A stretch of DNA of 64,000 nt from Thiogranum sp. (GTDB lineage Bacteria; Pseudomonadota; Gammaproteobacteria; DSM-19610): contig JASBSS010000019.1 in the NCBI GenBank assembly GCA_030148805.1, positions 1 to 64,000 on the forward strand. Direction: 5' to 3'. Positions 1 to 13,390 of the stretch are shown here, one piece after another. Both the position numbers and the translations under genes were made by a program. How positions within the stretch are numbered: position 1 is the first letter of the stretch; every line of letters starts with the position of its first letter. The notes under the pieces were generated by a model. The model was not told the origin of the DNA. It saw nothing but the letters and a program-made list of their open reading frames with translations, and did not search any database.

Positions 1-1190
<1,190 letters not shown>

Positions 1191-1234
1191 GCTGGACACT
1201 CCCAATGAAGCCTAGATTCTCGGATAGCCCTTAT

Positions 1235-1261
1235 ATGGGTGGGTGTATGCGGAATTTCAAG
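1235..1261 (-). promoter_or_regulatory. Sigma-32 (heat-shock) promoter of clpB
   Basis: On the minus strand CTTGAA (1256-1261) is followed after 15 bases by ACCCATATA (from 1240 downward). This is close to the RpoH consensus CTTGAA and CCCCATNT. It lies about 45 bases upstream of the clpB start codon, where such a promoter is expected for this heat-shock gene. Confidence 0.75.
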
Positions 1262-1312
1262 CCTGAGGCCGCGGATTTCGTCGCGCCAACCAGGAAAAGA
1301 CCGGCATTCCGA

Positions 1313-1813
1313 TTACTTATAGACCTTGCGTGGAAACAGGTCCTGGCGCCGGCTGACCAGCCGGTCGAGAAACAGCAACCCGTCGAGATGATCCAGTTCG
1401 TGCTGCACGGCGCGCGCCTCGAAACCCTGCATGTCGAAGGCCAGCGTCTGCCCATGGCGGTCCAGAGCCTGCAAGCGGATCTTTTCGGCGCGAATGACGT
1501 TGCCGGTGTAATCCGGCACCGAGAGGCACCCCTCGCGCCCCACGCTGTAACCGTCCCACTCGCTGATTTCCGGATTGACCAGAATGAGATGACCGTGATT
1601 GGGGGTGTTCTTGCGCGTCGAGACGTCGACCACCAGCACCCGCTCGAACCAGCCGATCTGGGGCGCCGCGATCCCCACCGCCCCGGGGCCGGCCAGCCGG
1701 GTCTGTTCCAGATCGTCGACCCGCGCCTGGAAGTCCGCATCGAACCGCGTCACCGCGCTCGACACCTGCCGCAGCCGTGCATCGGGATAGCGCAGAATCT
1801 CCCGGACCGCCAC
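1313..1813 (-). CDS. def: Peptide deformylase
   Basis: A 166-residue peptide deformylase, the metalloenzyme that removes the formyl group from N-terminal methionine of nascent proteins. All three family motifs are present: GIAAPQIG (about 47-54), EGCLS with the metal-ligand Cys96, and HELDH with His138, Glu139 and His142. The length is typical. It is not next to fmt, where the housekeeping def gene often sits, so it may be a second paralogue; the catalytic residues are intact either way. It follows the ACT-protein gene with only 3 bases between them, suggesting co-transcription. Confidence 0.93.
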   Translation of the reverse strand: MAVREILRYPDARLRQVSSAVTRFDADFQARVDDLEQTRLAGPGAVGIAAPQIGWFERVLVVDVSTRKNTPNHGHLILVNPEISEWDGYSVGREGCLSVPDYTGNVIRAEKIRLQALDRHGQTLAFDMQGFEARAVQHELDHLDGLLFLDRLVSRRQDLFPRKVYK

Positions 1814-1816
1814 GAT

Positions 1817-2338
1817 TCAGCCGATCAGCGTGTCTACGGCGCGCACATCGACCTTGACCCCTTGCGCCTGCAAGGGGGACAAGGCCGCGGCCAACGCAGC
1901 GATACCCTGGGTCGCGACCCCCTGGATCTGCAGAATGTAGATCGGCTGTTGCTCGGTGCCGCCGACGTCCGACTCCAGATCGAGGATGTTCAGGCCGGCC
2001 TGCGCCGCGCGGGTGGTCACCTCGGAGACGATGCCGGCGCGGTCCGCCCCGTGCACCAGAATGCTGACATCCGGCACCGGCCGATGGTGCAGCCGGCCTT
2101 CGATGGGGTCGATATGCAACGCCAGGTGCAGCGCCTCCACCACCGGGGCCAGCAACGCGCGCAACGACGCGTCATCCCCCGGCGCCTCGACCATCATCAT
2201 GACGGTGAAATTGCCCCCAAGGCGCAACATGGAGGTTTCACCCAGGTTGCAGCCCGCCTGATACAGCGCCGTGGTCAGCCGCGCCACGATGCCCGGTCGG
2301 TCCTGACCGACCAGGGTGAGCATGTACCATTGAGACAT
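1817..2338 (-). CDS. gcvR: ACT-domain protein, glycine cleavage repressor GcvR family
   Basis: A 173-residue protein made of two tandem ACT domains, about residues 4-80 and 90-168. Each begins with the ligand-binding pattern seen here as GQDRPGIV and GADRAGIV. This architecture is that of GcvR, which in E. coli binds glycine and controls the activator GcvA. No gcvA is visible nearby, so the exact target is not established. The first domain starts right at the N-terminus, supporting the ATG at 2338. The next gene downstream is the deformylase, 3 bases away. Confidence 0.75.
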   Translation of the reverse strand: MSQWYMLTLVGQDRPGIVARLTTALYQAGCNLGETSMLRLGGNFTVMMMVEAPGDDASLRALLAPVVEALHLALHIDPIEGRLHHRPVPDVSILVHGADRAGIVSEVTTRAAQAGLNILDLESDVGGTEQQPIYILQIQGVATQGIAALAAALSPLQAQGVKVDVRAVDTLIG

Positions 2339-2405
2339 CGCCTGTTCCCGCGAGGAAAACCCTACTATAGGCAGGCCATAGGCTGCCGCGCAAGCGGCAA
2401 CGGCA

Positions 2406-3191
2406 TCAGACGTGCAACATCGAGTGGGTGAAATAGATGAGCGCCACGCCGGCGCCGATCAGCACCACCTGCTTGACCGTGGCGCTGAATTCCGCGCGCT
2501 TGTGCAGACCGGGAATCAGGTCGGCCACCGCGATATAGATGAAGCTGGAGGCGGCCACCGCCAGCACGTAGGGCAACAGGGGTGTCAGATCGCGCAGGCT
2601 GTAATAGGCCAGCAGCCCGCCGAACACCGTGGTCAGCGTCGACAGCATGTTGAACACGAATGCCTTGCCGGTGCTGAAACCGCTGTGCAGCAACACCGCG
2701 AAATCGCCGACCTCCTGGGGGATTTCGTGTGCCGCCACCGCCAGACTGGTGACGACGCCGAGATGGATATCGGTGAGAAAGGCCGCGCCGATGAGCACCC
2801 CGTCGATGAAATTGTGCAGGCTGTCGCCCACCAGGATCAGGGTGCCGGCGGCCATGTGGGTATGCGCCTCCTGCTCCGGCGCATGGATTTCGCATTCCTG
2901 ATGGTGGCAGTGACGCCACAGCACCAGCTTCTCCAACAGGAAAAATCCGAACAGACCGAGCAACACGGCGCCGGTGATGCTGTGCAGGTCGCGATCGCCC
3001 GCGCCCTCCAGCGCGTGCGGCAGCAGCCCCAGCAGCGCCGCGCCGAGCAACGCGCCGATGGCGAAGCTGACCGCGTGCGGCAGCAGGCGCTCGCGTTGGC
3101 GGGTGGGCAACAGCAGAAACAGGCCCGCGGCGGCCACGCTGAGCACACCGCCCAGCAACGAGAACAACAGAATCCAGATCAGCAGCGACAT
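2406..3191 (-). CDS. ZIP family divalent metal transporter
   Basis: A 261-residue inner-membrane protein with about eight hydrophobic helices and a His-rich cytoplasmic loop (about 94-112) between the third and fourth helices. The two metal-coordinating signatures of ZIP transporters are present: HNFIDG (about 126-131) and HEIPQE (about 155-160). ZIP proteins import Zn, Fe or related cations into the cytoplasm; the substrate cannot be told from sequence. It is monocistronic in appearance, with 66 bases before gcvR. No Zur or Fur operator was recognised upstream. Confidence 0.88.
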   Translation of the reverse strand: MSLLIWILLFSLLGGVLSVAAAGLFLLLPTRQRERLLPHAVSFAIGALLGAALLGLLPHALEGAGDRDLHSITGAVLLGLFGFFLLEKLVLWRHCHHQECEIHAPEQEAHTHMAAGTLILVGDSLHNFIDGVLIGAAFLTDIHLGVVTSLAVAAHEIPQEVGDFAVLLHSGFSTGKAFVFNMLSTLTTVFGGLLAYYSLRDLTPLLPYVLAVAASSFIYIAVADLIPGLHKRAEFSATVKQVVLIGAGVALIYFTHSMLHV

Positions 3192-3252
3192 GACAGCGGG
3201 CCCCTGGCGAAAACGCCGAAGTATACGGGATCGCGCGCCCCGCGCCAGCGCT

Positions 3253-3975
3253 TCATTGCAACCAGATCAGGGTGGCCATGCGCCCGGTGGTGGACTCGCG
3301 GCGATAGGAATAGAAGCGCGCGGGATCGCTGTAGGTGCACAGGCCGCCGCCATAGACCGCCTCGACCCCGGCGGCCTGCAGGCGCAAGCGCGCCAGCCGA
3401 TAGATATCGGCGATCCAACGGCCGTCCGGCTGCGCCCGAAAGGCCGCCGCCGCCTGGGGCTGATGCTGCACGAACGCCGCCCGCACCTCGTCACCCACCT
3501 CGAACACCTCCGCACCGATGGCCGGGCCCAGCCACGCCAGCAGCCGCGGCGGCGCCACCCCCAGCGCCGCCACGCTGGCCTCCAGCACCCCCGCGGCCAG
3601 ACCCCGCCAACCGGCGTGGGCGGCGGCCACCACGCTGGCCTCCCGGTCGCACAACAGCACCGGCAGGCAATCGGCGGTCAGCACGGCGCAGACCTCCCCC
3701 GGCCGCCGGCCGATGCAGGCGTCGGCCGGGGTCAGCGGAGTCGCCGCCGCGGCCTCCGCCACCTGGCAGCCGTGCACCTGCTGCAACCAGCGTGGCTCGG
3801 CCGGCAACGCCAGCCGGGTGCGCAGCCGGCGGCGGTTTCGCGCCACCGCCGCGGGATCGTCGCCGACGTGCTCGGCGAGATTGAAACTGGCGTAGGGCGC
3901 CAGGCTGACACCGCCGGCGCGCGTCGTGGAAACGGCCCTGACCGCGGGCGGGGCGGGCCAATCGGGGGTGATCAT
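3253..3975 (-). CDS. pgeF: Peptidoglycan editing factor / multicopper polyphenol oxidase-like PgeF (YfiH)
   Basis: A 240-residue YfiH/LACC1-family protein. In E. coli it helps keep L-serine out of the muropeptide second position; homologues act as purine nucleoside phosphorylases or deaminases. The three zinc ligands are visible as His68 (QVHG), Cys103 (TADC) and His120 (HAGWRG). I chose the ATG at 3975. The reading frame stays open far upstream, but that extension lies antisense-like inside rluD and has no homology. The start codon overlaps the rluD stop by ATGA, so the two are translationally coupled, the usual arrangement for this pair. Confidence 0.92.
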   Translation of the reverse strand: MITPDWPAPPAVRAVSTTRAGGVSLAPYASFNLAEHVGDDPAAVARNRRRLRTRLALPAEPRWLQQVHGCQVAEAAAATPLTPADACIGRRPGEVCAVLTADCLPVLLCDREASVVAAAHAGWRGLAAGVLEASVAALGVAPPRLLAWLGPAIGAEVFEVGDEVRAAFVQHQPQAAAAFRAQPDGRWIADIYRLARLRLQAAGVEAVYGGGLCTYSDPARFYSYRRESTTGRMATLIWLQ

Positions 3976-4916
3976 GGCGACCTCAACTGCGTCAGCAAGT
4001 GGGAGAAATCCTCGGGCAGCCCGGCTTCCCAGGCCAGCGTCTCGCCGCTGGCGGGGTGTTCCAGCTCCAGGCGCCAGGCGTGCAGGGCCTGGCGCGCGAA
4101 GCCCGCCAGGGCCACGCGCTGCGGCTCGGGCAAGGCACGCGGCAGCCGTGCCCGCCCGCCGTAGAGCGGGTCGCCCACCAGCGGATGGCGGATCGAGGCC
4201 AGGTGCACCCGGATCTGGTGGGTGCGCCCGGTCTCCAGGCGCGCCAGCAACAGGGTGCAGCCGGGGAGGCGCTCCAGGACGCGGTAATGCGTCACCGCCG
4301 GCTTGCCGCCGGCGACCACCGCCATGCGCAGCCGGTCGCGCGGGTGACGGCCGATGGGCGCGTCGACCCGGCCGCCGGCGGTCACCTCGCCCAGCGCCAG
4401 AGCCTGGTACTGGCGTTGCACCGTGCGCGCCTGCAGCTGCGCCACCAGCGACTGGTGCGCCGGCAGGCTGCAGGCGACCACCATCAGCCCGCTGGTGTCC
4501 TTGTCCAGGCGGTGAACGATCCCGGCGCGCGGCAGCGCCGCCAGCCGCGGTTCGTAGTGCAACAACGCGTTTTGCAGCGTGCCGCGCGGATTGCCGGCGG
4601 CCGGGTGCACCACCAGCCCGGCGGGCTTGTCGACTACCAGCAGGTGCTCGTCGCGGTAGCGCACCTCCAGGGCGATCGCTTCGGGCTCGACCTCGCCGTC
4701 GAGCGCCAGCTCGGCGCTGATCTGCACCCGCTCGCCGCCGAAGACCTTGTAACGGGCGGCGACCACCTCGCCGTCGAGCCGCACCTCCCCGGCGCGCACC
4801 CACTGCTGCAGCCGGCTGCGGGAATAGTCGGGAAACAGCTCCGCCAGGACCTGGTCGAGGCGACGCCCGGCGGCGGCGGCCGGGATCTGGGCGTTTAAAT
4901 GTATCTGTTGTGTCAT
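3972..4916 (-). CDS. rluD: 23S rRNA pseudouridine synthase RluD
   Basis: A 314-residue RluA-family pseudouridine synthase that modifies helix 69 of 23S rRNA (positions 1911, 1915 and 1917 in E. coli). An S4 RNA-binding domain occupies about residues 17-75. The catalytic motif HRLDKDTSG has the nucleophilic aspartate at about 138. Length and motif position match E. coli RluD. It is divergent from bamD (74 bases between starts), a conserved arrangement in gammaproteobacteria, and overlaps pgeF by 4 bases. Confidence 0.95.
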   Translation of the reverse strand: MTQQIHLNAQIPAAAAGRRLDQVLAELFPDYSRSRLQQWVRAGEVRLDGEVVAARYKVFGGERVQISAELALDGEVEPEAIALEVRYRDEHLLVVDKPAGLVVHPAAGNPRGTLQNALLHYEPRLAALPRAGIVHRLDKDTSGLMVVACSLPAHQSLVAQLQARTVQRQYQALALGEVTAGGRVDAPIGRHPRDRLRMAVVAGGKPAVTHYRVLERLPGCTLLLARLETGRTHQIRVHLASIRHPLVGDPLYGGRARLPRALPEPQRVALAGFARQALHAWRLELEHPASGETLAWEAGLPEDFSHLLTQLRSP

Positions 4917-4990
4917 GGATTAGGTGGCCAAGCGGGGGCCGGGCGCTTTACAATTCAGGTCCGCTGATCACTTCCGGACACTGTTGGCCG

Positions 4991-5770
4991 ATGCGCTGGT
5001 TTCGCCTTATACCCGTATTATTGACCCTGTTCATCTTCGGCTGCGCCACCTCGCCGGACGACAAGTATGCCAAGATGTCCGCCCAGGAGCTGTACAACGA
5101 GGCCAAGACCTCGTTGAACGCCGGCGACTATGAAAACGCCATCAGCACCTTCGAGCAACTCGAGGCGCGCTATCCTTTCGGCAAGTACGCCCAGCAGGCC
5201 CAGCTCGAGATCGCCTACGCCTATTATAAGTTCGACGAGCCCGACTCCTGCATTTCAACCGCCGATCGCTTCATCCGCAACAACCCCGGCAACCCGCACA
5301 TCGACTACGCCTATTATCTGAAAGGCCTGGCCAACTATACGCGCGGCGCCTCGATCGTCGACCGGGTCGGCTCGCGCGACCCCTCGGATCGCGATACCCG
5401 CGCCCTGCGCGACGCCTTCAATGATTTTTCCCAGCTGGTGAAAAAGTTCCCCGACAGCCGCTACGCCGAGGACGCCACCCAACGGCTGGTCTATCTGCAC
5501 AACATGCTGGCCAAGTATGAAATCAACGTCGCCGAATACTATATGAAACGCGGCGCCTGGGTGGCGGCGGCCAATCGCGCCAAGTATGTCATCGAGAACT
5601 ATCAGCGCACGCCGGCGGCGCAGGACGCGCTGGACGTGCTGGTGCGCGCCTATACCAAAATGGGGCTGACCGGCCTGGCCAACGACGCCCGGCGGGTACT
5701 GGAGCTGAACAAGGCCGCCGCCAGCAGCAGCCAGGCGCGTCCGGCCGACAAGGAAGACAACAACGACTGA
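4991..5770 (+). CDS. bamD: Outer membrane protein assembly lipoprotein BamD
   Basis: A 259-residue essential lipoprotein of the BAM complex, which folds beta-barrel proteins into the outer membrane. A short signal peptide ends in the lipobox IFGC, making Cys18 the lipidated residue. The rest is a string of tetratricopeptide-like repeats, for example NAGDYENAISTFEQLEARYP. I chose the ATG at 4991 rather than an upstream ATG at 4910, because only the former puts a normal lipoprotein signal at the N-terminus. It is divergent from rluD and converges on glnB with 3 bases between stops. Confidence 0.96.
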   Translation: MRWFRLIPVLLTLFIFGCATSPDDKYAKMSAQELYNEAKTSLNAGDYENAISTFEQLEARYPFGKYAQQAQLEIAYAYYKFDEPDSCISTADRFIRNNPGNPHIDYAYYLKGLANYTRGASIVDRVGSRDPSDRDTRALRDAFNDFSQLVKKFPDSRYAEDATQRLVYLHNMLAKYEINVAEYYMKRGAWVAAANRAKYVIENYQRTPAAQDALDVLVRAYTKMGLTGLANDARRVLELNKAAASSSQARPADKEDNND

Positions 5771-5773
5771 CGC

Positions 5774-6160
<387 letters not shown>

Positions 6161-6202
6161 TCAGAAAGATATTTCAATTGCCGCGCCTCGGCGACGGCCC
6201 GC

Positions 6203-7869
6203 TCAGTCGCTGAAACCGGCGTGCAGAAAGCCCGAGGTGATGGGGTAGCGGCGGTCGCGGCCAAAGGCCCGGCGCGAAATCCGCACCCCGGGCGGCGCCT
6301 GGCGCCGCTTGTATTCGTTGCGATCGACCAGCGAGGCGATCCGCCGCACCACCTCGGCGTCGTAACCGGCGCGCACCAGCTCCTCGACGCTCAGATCGCG
6401 TTCGATGTAGCCCTCCAGAATCGGGTCCAGCACGCTGTAGGGCGGCAGCGAATCCTCGTCCTTCTGATCCGGCGCCAGTTCCGCCGAGGGCGCACGGCGC
6501 AGCACCCGCTCGGGAATCACCGACCCCAGGCCGTTGCGGTAGGCGCTCAGCCGGTAGACCAGCAGCTTGGGCACGTCCTTGATCGGCGCGAACCCCCCGG
6601 CCATGTCACCATACAGGGTGGCGTAGCCGACCGACATCTCGCTCTTGTTGCCGGTGGTCAGCAGAATCCGGCCCTGCTTGTTCGACAGCGCCATCAGGAT
6701 CACCCCCCGGCAACGCGCCTGGATGTTCTCTTCCGTGGTATCCACGGGGGCGCCGGCGAAGGCCTCGGCGAGCACGTCGAGAAAGGCCGCGAACGGCTGC
6801 TCGATCGGGATTTCGCGATAGCTGACCCCGAGCGCTTCGGCCTCCAGGCGGGCGTCCTCGAGGCTCATGTCCGCGGTGTAACGCGAGGGCATCATCACCG
6901 CCTCGACCCGCTCGGCGCCCAGGGCGTCGACCGCCAGCGCCAGGGTCAGGGCCGAATCCACGCCGCCCGACAGGCCGATGATCGCGCCTTGAAAACCGTT
7001 CTTGGTGACATAGTCGCGCACGCCCAGGACCAGACAGCGGTAAATGCTGGCCAGCTCCCCCGGCCGCGGACAGACCGTGCCCGCGAGCGGCGCCATGCGC
7101 CCGTCGCCACGGCTGAAGTCCACCGGATAGAGCCCTTCCTCGAAGGCGGGCGCGCGCACCACGGTGGCCGCCGCGGCGTTCAGCACGAAGGACTCGCCGT
7201 CGAACACCAACTCGTCCTGGCCGCCCACCAGGTTCACATAGACCACCGGACAGCCGGTTTCCCGCACCCGGTTGGCGACTTCGGCCTCGCGCTCATCGCC
7301 CTTGCCGGTGTGAAACGGGGACGCATTGAGATTGACCAGCAGCTCGGCCCCGGCGTCGGCCGCGCCGCGGGCGGCCTCCGGCATCCAGATGTCCTCGCAC
7401 AGGGTGATCCCGAGGGACACGCCGGCGACGCTGGCAACGCTGTACCCGCTGCCGGACACGAAATAGCGCTTTTCGTCGAAGACGCTGTAGTTGGGCAGGT
7501 GGCGCTTGCGACAGCGCGCCAGCACTTCGCCGTCGCGGATCAGCGAGGCGCTGTTGAAACGGCCGTCGGGCGTCAGCTCCGGGTGCCCCACCAACAGATG
7601 GATGCCCGTCACCCGCTGGCGCAGGCGCGCCAGGGCCGCGTCGACCAGTTCCTGGAAGCCCGGGCGCAGCAGCAGATCCTCGGGCGGATAGCCGGTCAGG
7701 GTGAGTTCGGGGAACACGATCAAATCGGCCTGCAGCGCGTCGCGCGCGTGCAGCGCGGCGTCGATCACCCGCTGGGTGTTGGCCGCCACCGCGCCGACCA
7801 GCAGGTTGCACTGCGCCATGACCAGGCGCAGCGCGGCCGGTTCGGGTCGGTTCGACGCGCCGGTCATGG

Positions 7870-7873
<4 letters not shown>
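6203..7873 (-). CDS. nadE: Glutamine-dependent NAD+ synthetase
   Basis: A 556-residue two-domain enzyme that amidates nicotinic acid adenine dinucleotide to NAD+. The N-terminal nitrilase-type glutaminase domain has the Glu56, Lys124, Cys159 triad. The C-terminal synthetase domain has the PP-loop SGGVDS at about 302-307. The coordinates start at a GTG (7873) overlapping the sucD stop as GTGA; an ATG two codons later (7867) is equally possible. Coupling to sucCD and proximity to glnB place it in a small operon joining central carbon, NAD and nitrogen sensing. Confidence 0.94.
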
Positions 7874-8741
<868 letters not shown>

Positions 8742-8745
<4 letters not shown>

Positions 8746-9935
8746 GAGGGCACCCGCGCCGACGCGCCGCCCTGGTCGCGCGCCGCCGCGACCACTTTGT
8801 CGGCGGCGTCGGTCAGCCCGTCGGCGGCGATCAGATTCAGGCCCGAGGCGGCCAGCAGCGCCTTGCCCTGGTCGACGTTGGTGCCCTCCAGGCGCACCAC
8901 CACCGGTAGACTCACGCCCACCTCCTGGACGGCCTGGACGATGCCCTCGGCGATCAGGTCGCAACGCACGATGCCGCCGAAGATGTTGACCAGGATGGCG
9001 CTGACTTTCGCATCCGAGAGGATCAGCTTGAACGCCTCGGCCACGCGCTCGGCGGTGGCCCCGCCGCCGACGTCGAGAAAATTCGCCGGCTCGCCGCCGT
9101 GGAGCTTGATCAGGTCCATGGTGGCCATGGCCAGACCGGCGCCGTTGACCATGCAGGCGATATTACCGTCGAGGGTGATGTAGTTGAGACCGTGCTCGGC
9201 GGCGGCGCGCTCCTTGGCGTCCTCCTGGCTGGGGTCGCGCAGCGCCACCAGCGACGGATGGCGATAGAGCGCGTTGTCCTCGATGTCCAGCTTGGCGTCC
9301 AGCGCCAGCAGCTCGCCGGCGGCGGTCACCACCAGCGGATTGATCTCCACCAGGCTGGCGTCCTCGCGCTCGAACAGCCGGTACAATCCCGCGAGGAACT
9401 TGCCGAAGGCCTTGATCTGCTCGCCCTGCAGGCCCAGGGCGAAGCCCAGATTGCGCCATTGATAGGGTTGCAGCCCCACCGCCGGATGCACCGCCTCGGT
9501 GAGGATGGCCTCGGGCTCGCGCGCCGCGACCTCCTCGATGTCCATGCCGCCCGAGCGCGAGGCCATGATCAGGATGCGTTCGCTGGCGCGATCGACCAGT
9601 AGGCTCAAGTACAGCTCGCGCTCGATCGCCACGGTCGCCTCCACCAGCACCGCGTTGATCGGCAAGCCCGGGCTGCCGGTCTGGCGCGTCTGCAAGCGGC
9701 TGCCCAGCATCTCGCCGGCGCTCTGGCGCACCTCGTCGACGCTGTCGACCAGGCGCACGCCGCCGGCCTTGCCGCGCCCGCCGGCGTGCACCTGCGCCTT
9801 GACCACCCAGCGCGCGCCGCCAAGCTCGGTGGCCGCGCTCGCCGCCGCCGCGGCGCTTTGCGCCATCTTCCCCGGAGGGACGGGAATCGCATAATCGGCG
9901 AACAGGGTCTTGGCCTGGTATTCGTGCAGATGCAT
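8742..9935 (-). CDS. sucC: Succinate-CoA ligase, beta subunit
   Basis: A 397-residue beta subunit with an N-terminal ATP-grasp fold (starts [12 protein letters not shown], the family signature) and a C-terminal ligase domain with the GGGAT and NIFGGI motifs. It partners SucD to interconvert succinyl-CoA and succinate. I chose the ATG at 9935. The frame is open about 50 codons further upstream, but that stretch includes a purine-rich tandem repeat and is not family-like. Unlike E. coli, sucAB is not adjacent; instead nadE and glnB follow. Confidence 0.96.
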
Positions 9936-10013
9936 GGCGGTTACCGTGAAGCGAAAAGGCGTATTCTGCGGGGAGCGCCGGAGAGGTGCAACCGGAGACG
10001 GGAGAGTGGAGCA

Positions 10014-10055
10014 ACCCGAGAAGGGCGACCCGAGAAGGGCGACCGGAGAGAGGCG
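10014..10055. repeat. Three tandem 14-bp purine-rich repeats
   Basis: Units at 10014-10027 and 10028-10041 are identical (acccgagaagggcg). The unit at 10042-10055 is accggagagaggcg. Degenerate relatives flank on both sides (about 9990 and 10056-10069). The array lies in the divergent promoter region between sucC and the PP0621-like gene, so it could affect spacing of regulatory sites, or be simple slippage-derived sequence. Confidence 0.8.
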
Positions 10056-10145
10056 ACCAGAGATCAGCAGGCCGCATCTGCATCCGCCGGCCAATAGACA
10101 GGGCCGCTAATTCCAATTGCCCGGCCATCAGTTACACTAGGCCCC

Positions 10146-10367
10146 ATGTTCGGAATCCGCGTCCTCCTCTATCTCGCCGGCATCGCCCTGGTGATCTGGA
10201 TCCTCGTGCGCCTGGCCAAGGGCCCGCGGGTGACGCAGAAACCCACGCCCCGGGTGGGCACCATGGTGCGCTGCGCGCGCTGCGGCACCCACGTCCCGAT
10301 CAACGAAGCCCTGCAACGGGACCAGCGCTACTACTGCTCCAGCGCCCACCGCGACGAGGACACCTGA
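10146..10367 (+). CDS. Small membrane-anchored zinc-ribbon-like protein, PP0621 family
   Basis: A 73-residue protein with one N-terminal transmembrane helix (about 3-23). A short cytoplasmic part follows, holding CARC and a later single Cys (YYCSSAHRDED), which could bind metal. Small proteins of this kind, called PP0621 family in Pseudomonas, are commonly found directly before pilS. The function is unknown. It ends 3 bases before the pilS start, so it is probably co-transcribed with the pilS-pilR pair. Confidence 0.75.
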   Translation: MFGIRVLLYLAGIALVIWILVRLAKGPRVTQKPTPRVGTMVRCARCGTHVPINEALQRDQRYYCSSAHRDEDT

Positions 10368-10370
10368 CCC

Positions 10371-11957
10371 ATGCCGGCCGCCGGCATGCCGCCGCCACGC
10401 CTTTCCCCCCACCCGAGCGAATGGCAGGCGCTGCGCCTGCTGAGCTTCTATCGCGTCATCATCGCCGGCCTGCTGGCGGTGCTCTATTTCGGACTGGCCG
10501 ACAGCAACCCCTTCAACGTGCGCCAACCGGCCCTGTTCACCGCCACCCTGCTGGTGTATCTGGCCTTCAGCCTGGGCGCCGGGCTGAGCACCCGCCTGCG
10601 CTGGCCGGGGTATGCCTTTCAGGCGCTGGTGCAGGTGCTGGCCGATATCGCCGCCCTGGCGCTGCTGATGCACGCCAGCGGCGGCGCGGCCAGCTCGCTG
10701 GCGATTCTGCTGGTGATCGCGGTGGTGGTCGGCGCGCTGCTGCTGCCCGGGCGCACCGCCTATCTGTTCGCCGCGGTGGCCACGCTGATCATTCTGTTCG
10801 AGACCACCATGGCGGGCATCAGCGCCGAAGGCGCCGACGCCGGCCACATCACCCGCGCCGGCCTGCTGGGCGTGGTGTTGTTCACCGCCGCGGGACTGGC
10901 GCACATCGTCTCGCTGCGCGCGCGCGAAAGCGCCGCGCTGGCCGAGCAGCGCGGGATCGACCTGGCCAACCTGGAGCAGCTCAACCGCTATATCGTGCAA
11001 CAGTTGCAATCCGGACTGCTGGTGGTCGACGCCGGCGGCAGCGTGCGCCTGGCCAACGACACCGCCCGCCAGTTGCTGGCGATCGGCGAAAACCGCTCGC
11101 CGCGCCTGGATCGACTCGCCGTCGAGCTGGCCGACCAGCTGCTGCGCTGGCGCAACGACCGTCACTGGCAGCCGCAACCGGTGGCGGTGGCGGGCGGCGG
11201 CGCGCGCGTGGTGCCCCGATTCAGCGAACTGAGCACCTCCAGCGGCAAGGGCGCGCTGATCCTGCTGGACGACAGCACCCGCCTGGCGCAACAGGCACAG
11301 CAGCTGAAACTGGCCTCGCTCGGCCGGCTGACCGCCAGCATCGCGCACGAGATCCGCAACCCCCTGGGTGCCATCAGCCACGCCGCGCAACTGTTGCAGG
11401 AATCCGAGCCCTTGAACGACGCCGACCGCCGCCTGAGCGAAATCATCTGCAACCACACCCGCCGGGTGAACGAAATCATCGAAAACGTGTTGCAGTTGTC
11501 GCGCCGCTCCAACAGCCAGCCGCAGAAGGTGCCGATGCGCCAATGGATGCACGCCTTTCGCGAGGATTTCGCCCTGAGCGAGAAGATCCAGGCTGAACAA
11601 CTCCTGCTCGACATCGACCCGGAAAACCTCGAAGTGCACGTCGACCCCGGCCACCTGCACCAGGTGTTGACCAACCTGTGCGAGAACGCCTTTCGCCACG
11701 GTCGCGGCGCCGAATGCCAGGTGAGGCTGCGCGTGCGCCACAACGCCAACGGCGCGTGCCTGGAGATCAGCGACAACGGCCCGGGCATCGACCCCGAGAC
11801 CGCCGAGCAGATGTTCGAGCCCTTCTACACCACCGCCGCCAGCGGCACCGGACTGGGCCTGTACATCGCGCGCGAGCTGTGCGAGATCAACCAGGCGCGC
11901 CTGAGTTACCAGGCCGGTGACGACGGCCGGGCCTGCTTCCGCATACAATTCACCTGA
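10371..11957 (+). CDS. pilS: Sensor histidine kinase PilS
   Basis: A 528-residue membrane sensor kinase. About six N-terminal transmembrane helices (residues 25-185) are followed by a PAS-like linker (about 205-300). The HisKA H-box SIAHEIRNP places the phosphorylated His at about 326. The ATPase domain has the N-box (NLCENAFRHG), DNGPGI and GTGLGL motifs. In Pseudomonas PilS senses pilin in the inner membrane and controls phosphorylation of PilR. The gene order PP0621-pilS-pilR-pilA supports the assignment. Confidence 0.93.
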   Translation: MPAAGMPPPRLSPHPSEWQALRLLSFYRVIIAGLLAVLYFGLADSNPFNVRQPALFTATLLVYLAFSLGAGLSTRLRWPGYAFQALVQVLADIAALALLMHASGGAASSLAILLVIAVVVGALLLPGRTAYLFAAVATLIILFETTMAGISAEGADAGHITRAGLLGVVLFTAAGLAHIVSLRARESAALAEQRGIDLANLEQLNRYIVQQLQSGLLVVDAGGSVRLANDTARQLLAIGENRSPRLDRLAVELADQLLRWRNDRHWQPQPVAVAGGGARVVPRFSELSTSSGKGALILLDDSTRLAQQAQQLKLASLGRLTASIAHEIRNPLGAISHAAQLLQESEPLNDADRRLSEIICNHTRRVNEIIENVLQLSRRSNSQPQKVPMRQWMHAFREDFALSEKIQAEQLLLDIDPENLEVHVDPGHLHQVLTNLCENAFRHGRGAECQVRLRVRHNANGACLEISDNGPGIDPETAEQMFEPFYTTAASGTGLGLYIARELCEINQARLSYQAGDDGRACFRIQFT

Positions 11958-11981
11958 AAACGAGGAACCGAGTGCACCGCC

Positions 11982-13328
<1,347 letters not shown>

Positions 13329-13390
13329 ACCGCCACCGGCGGCAAGTGACGCACAGCGTCACCGCAGCGCCGGATTAGGTCAGACCGCCA

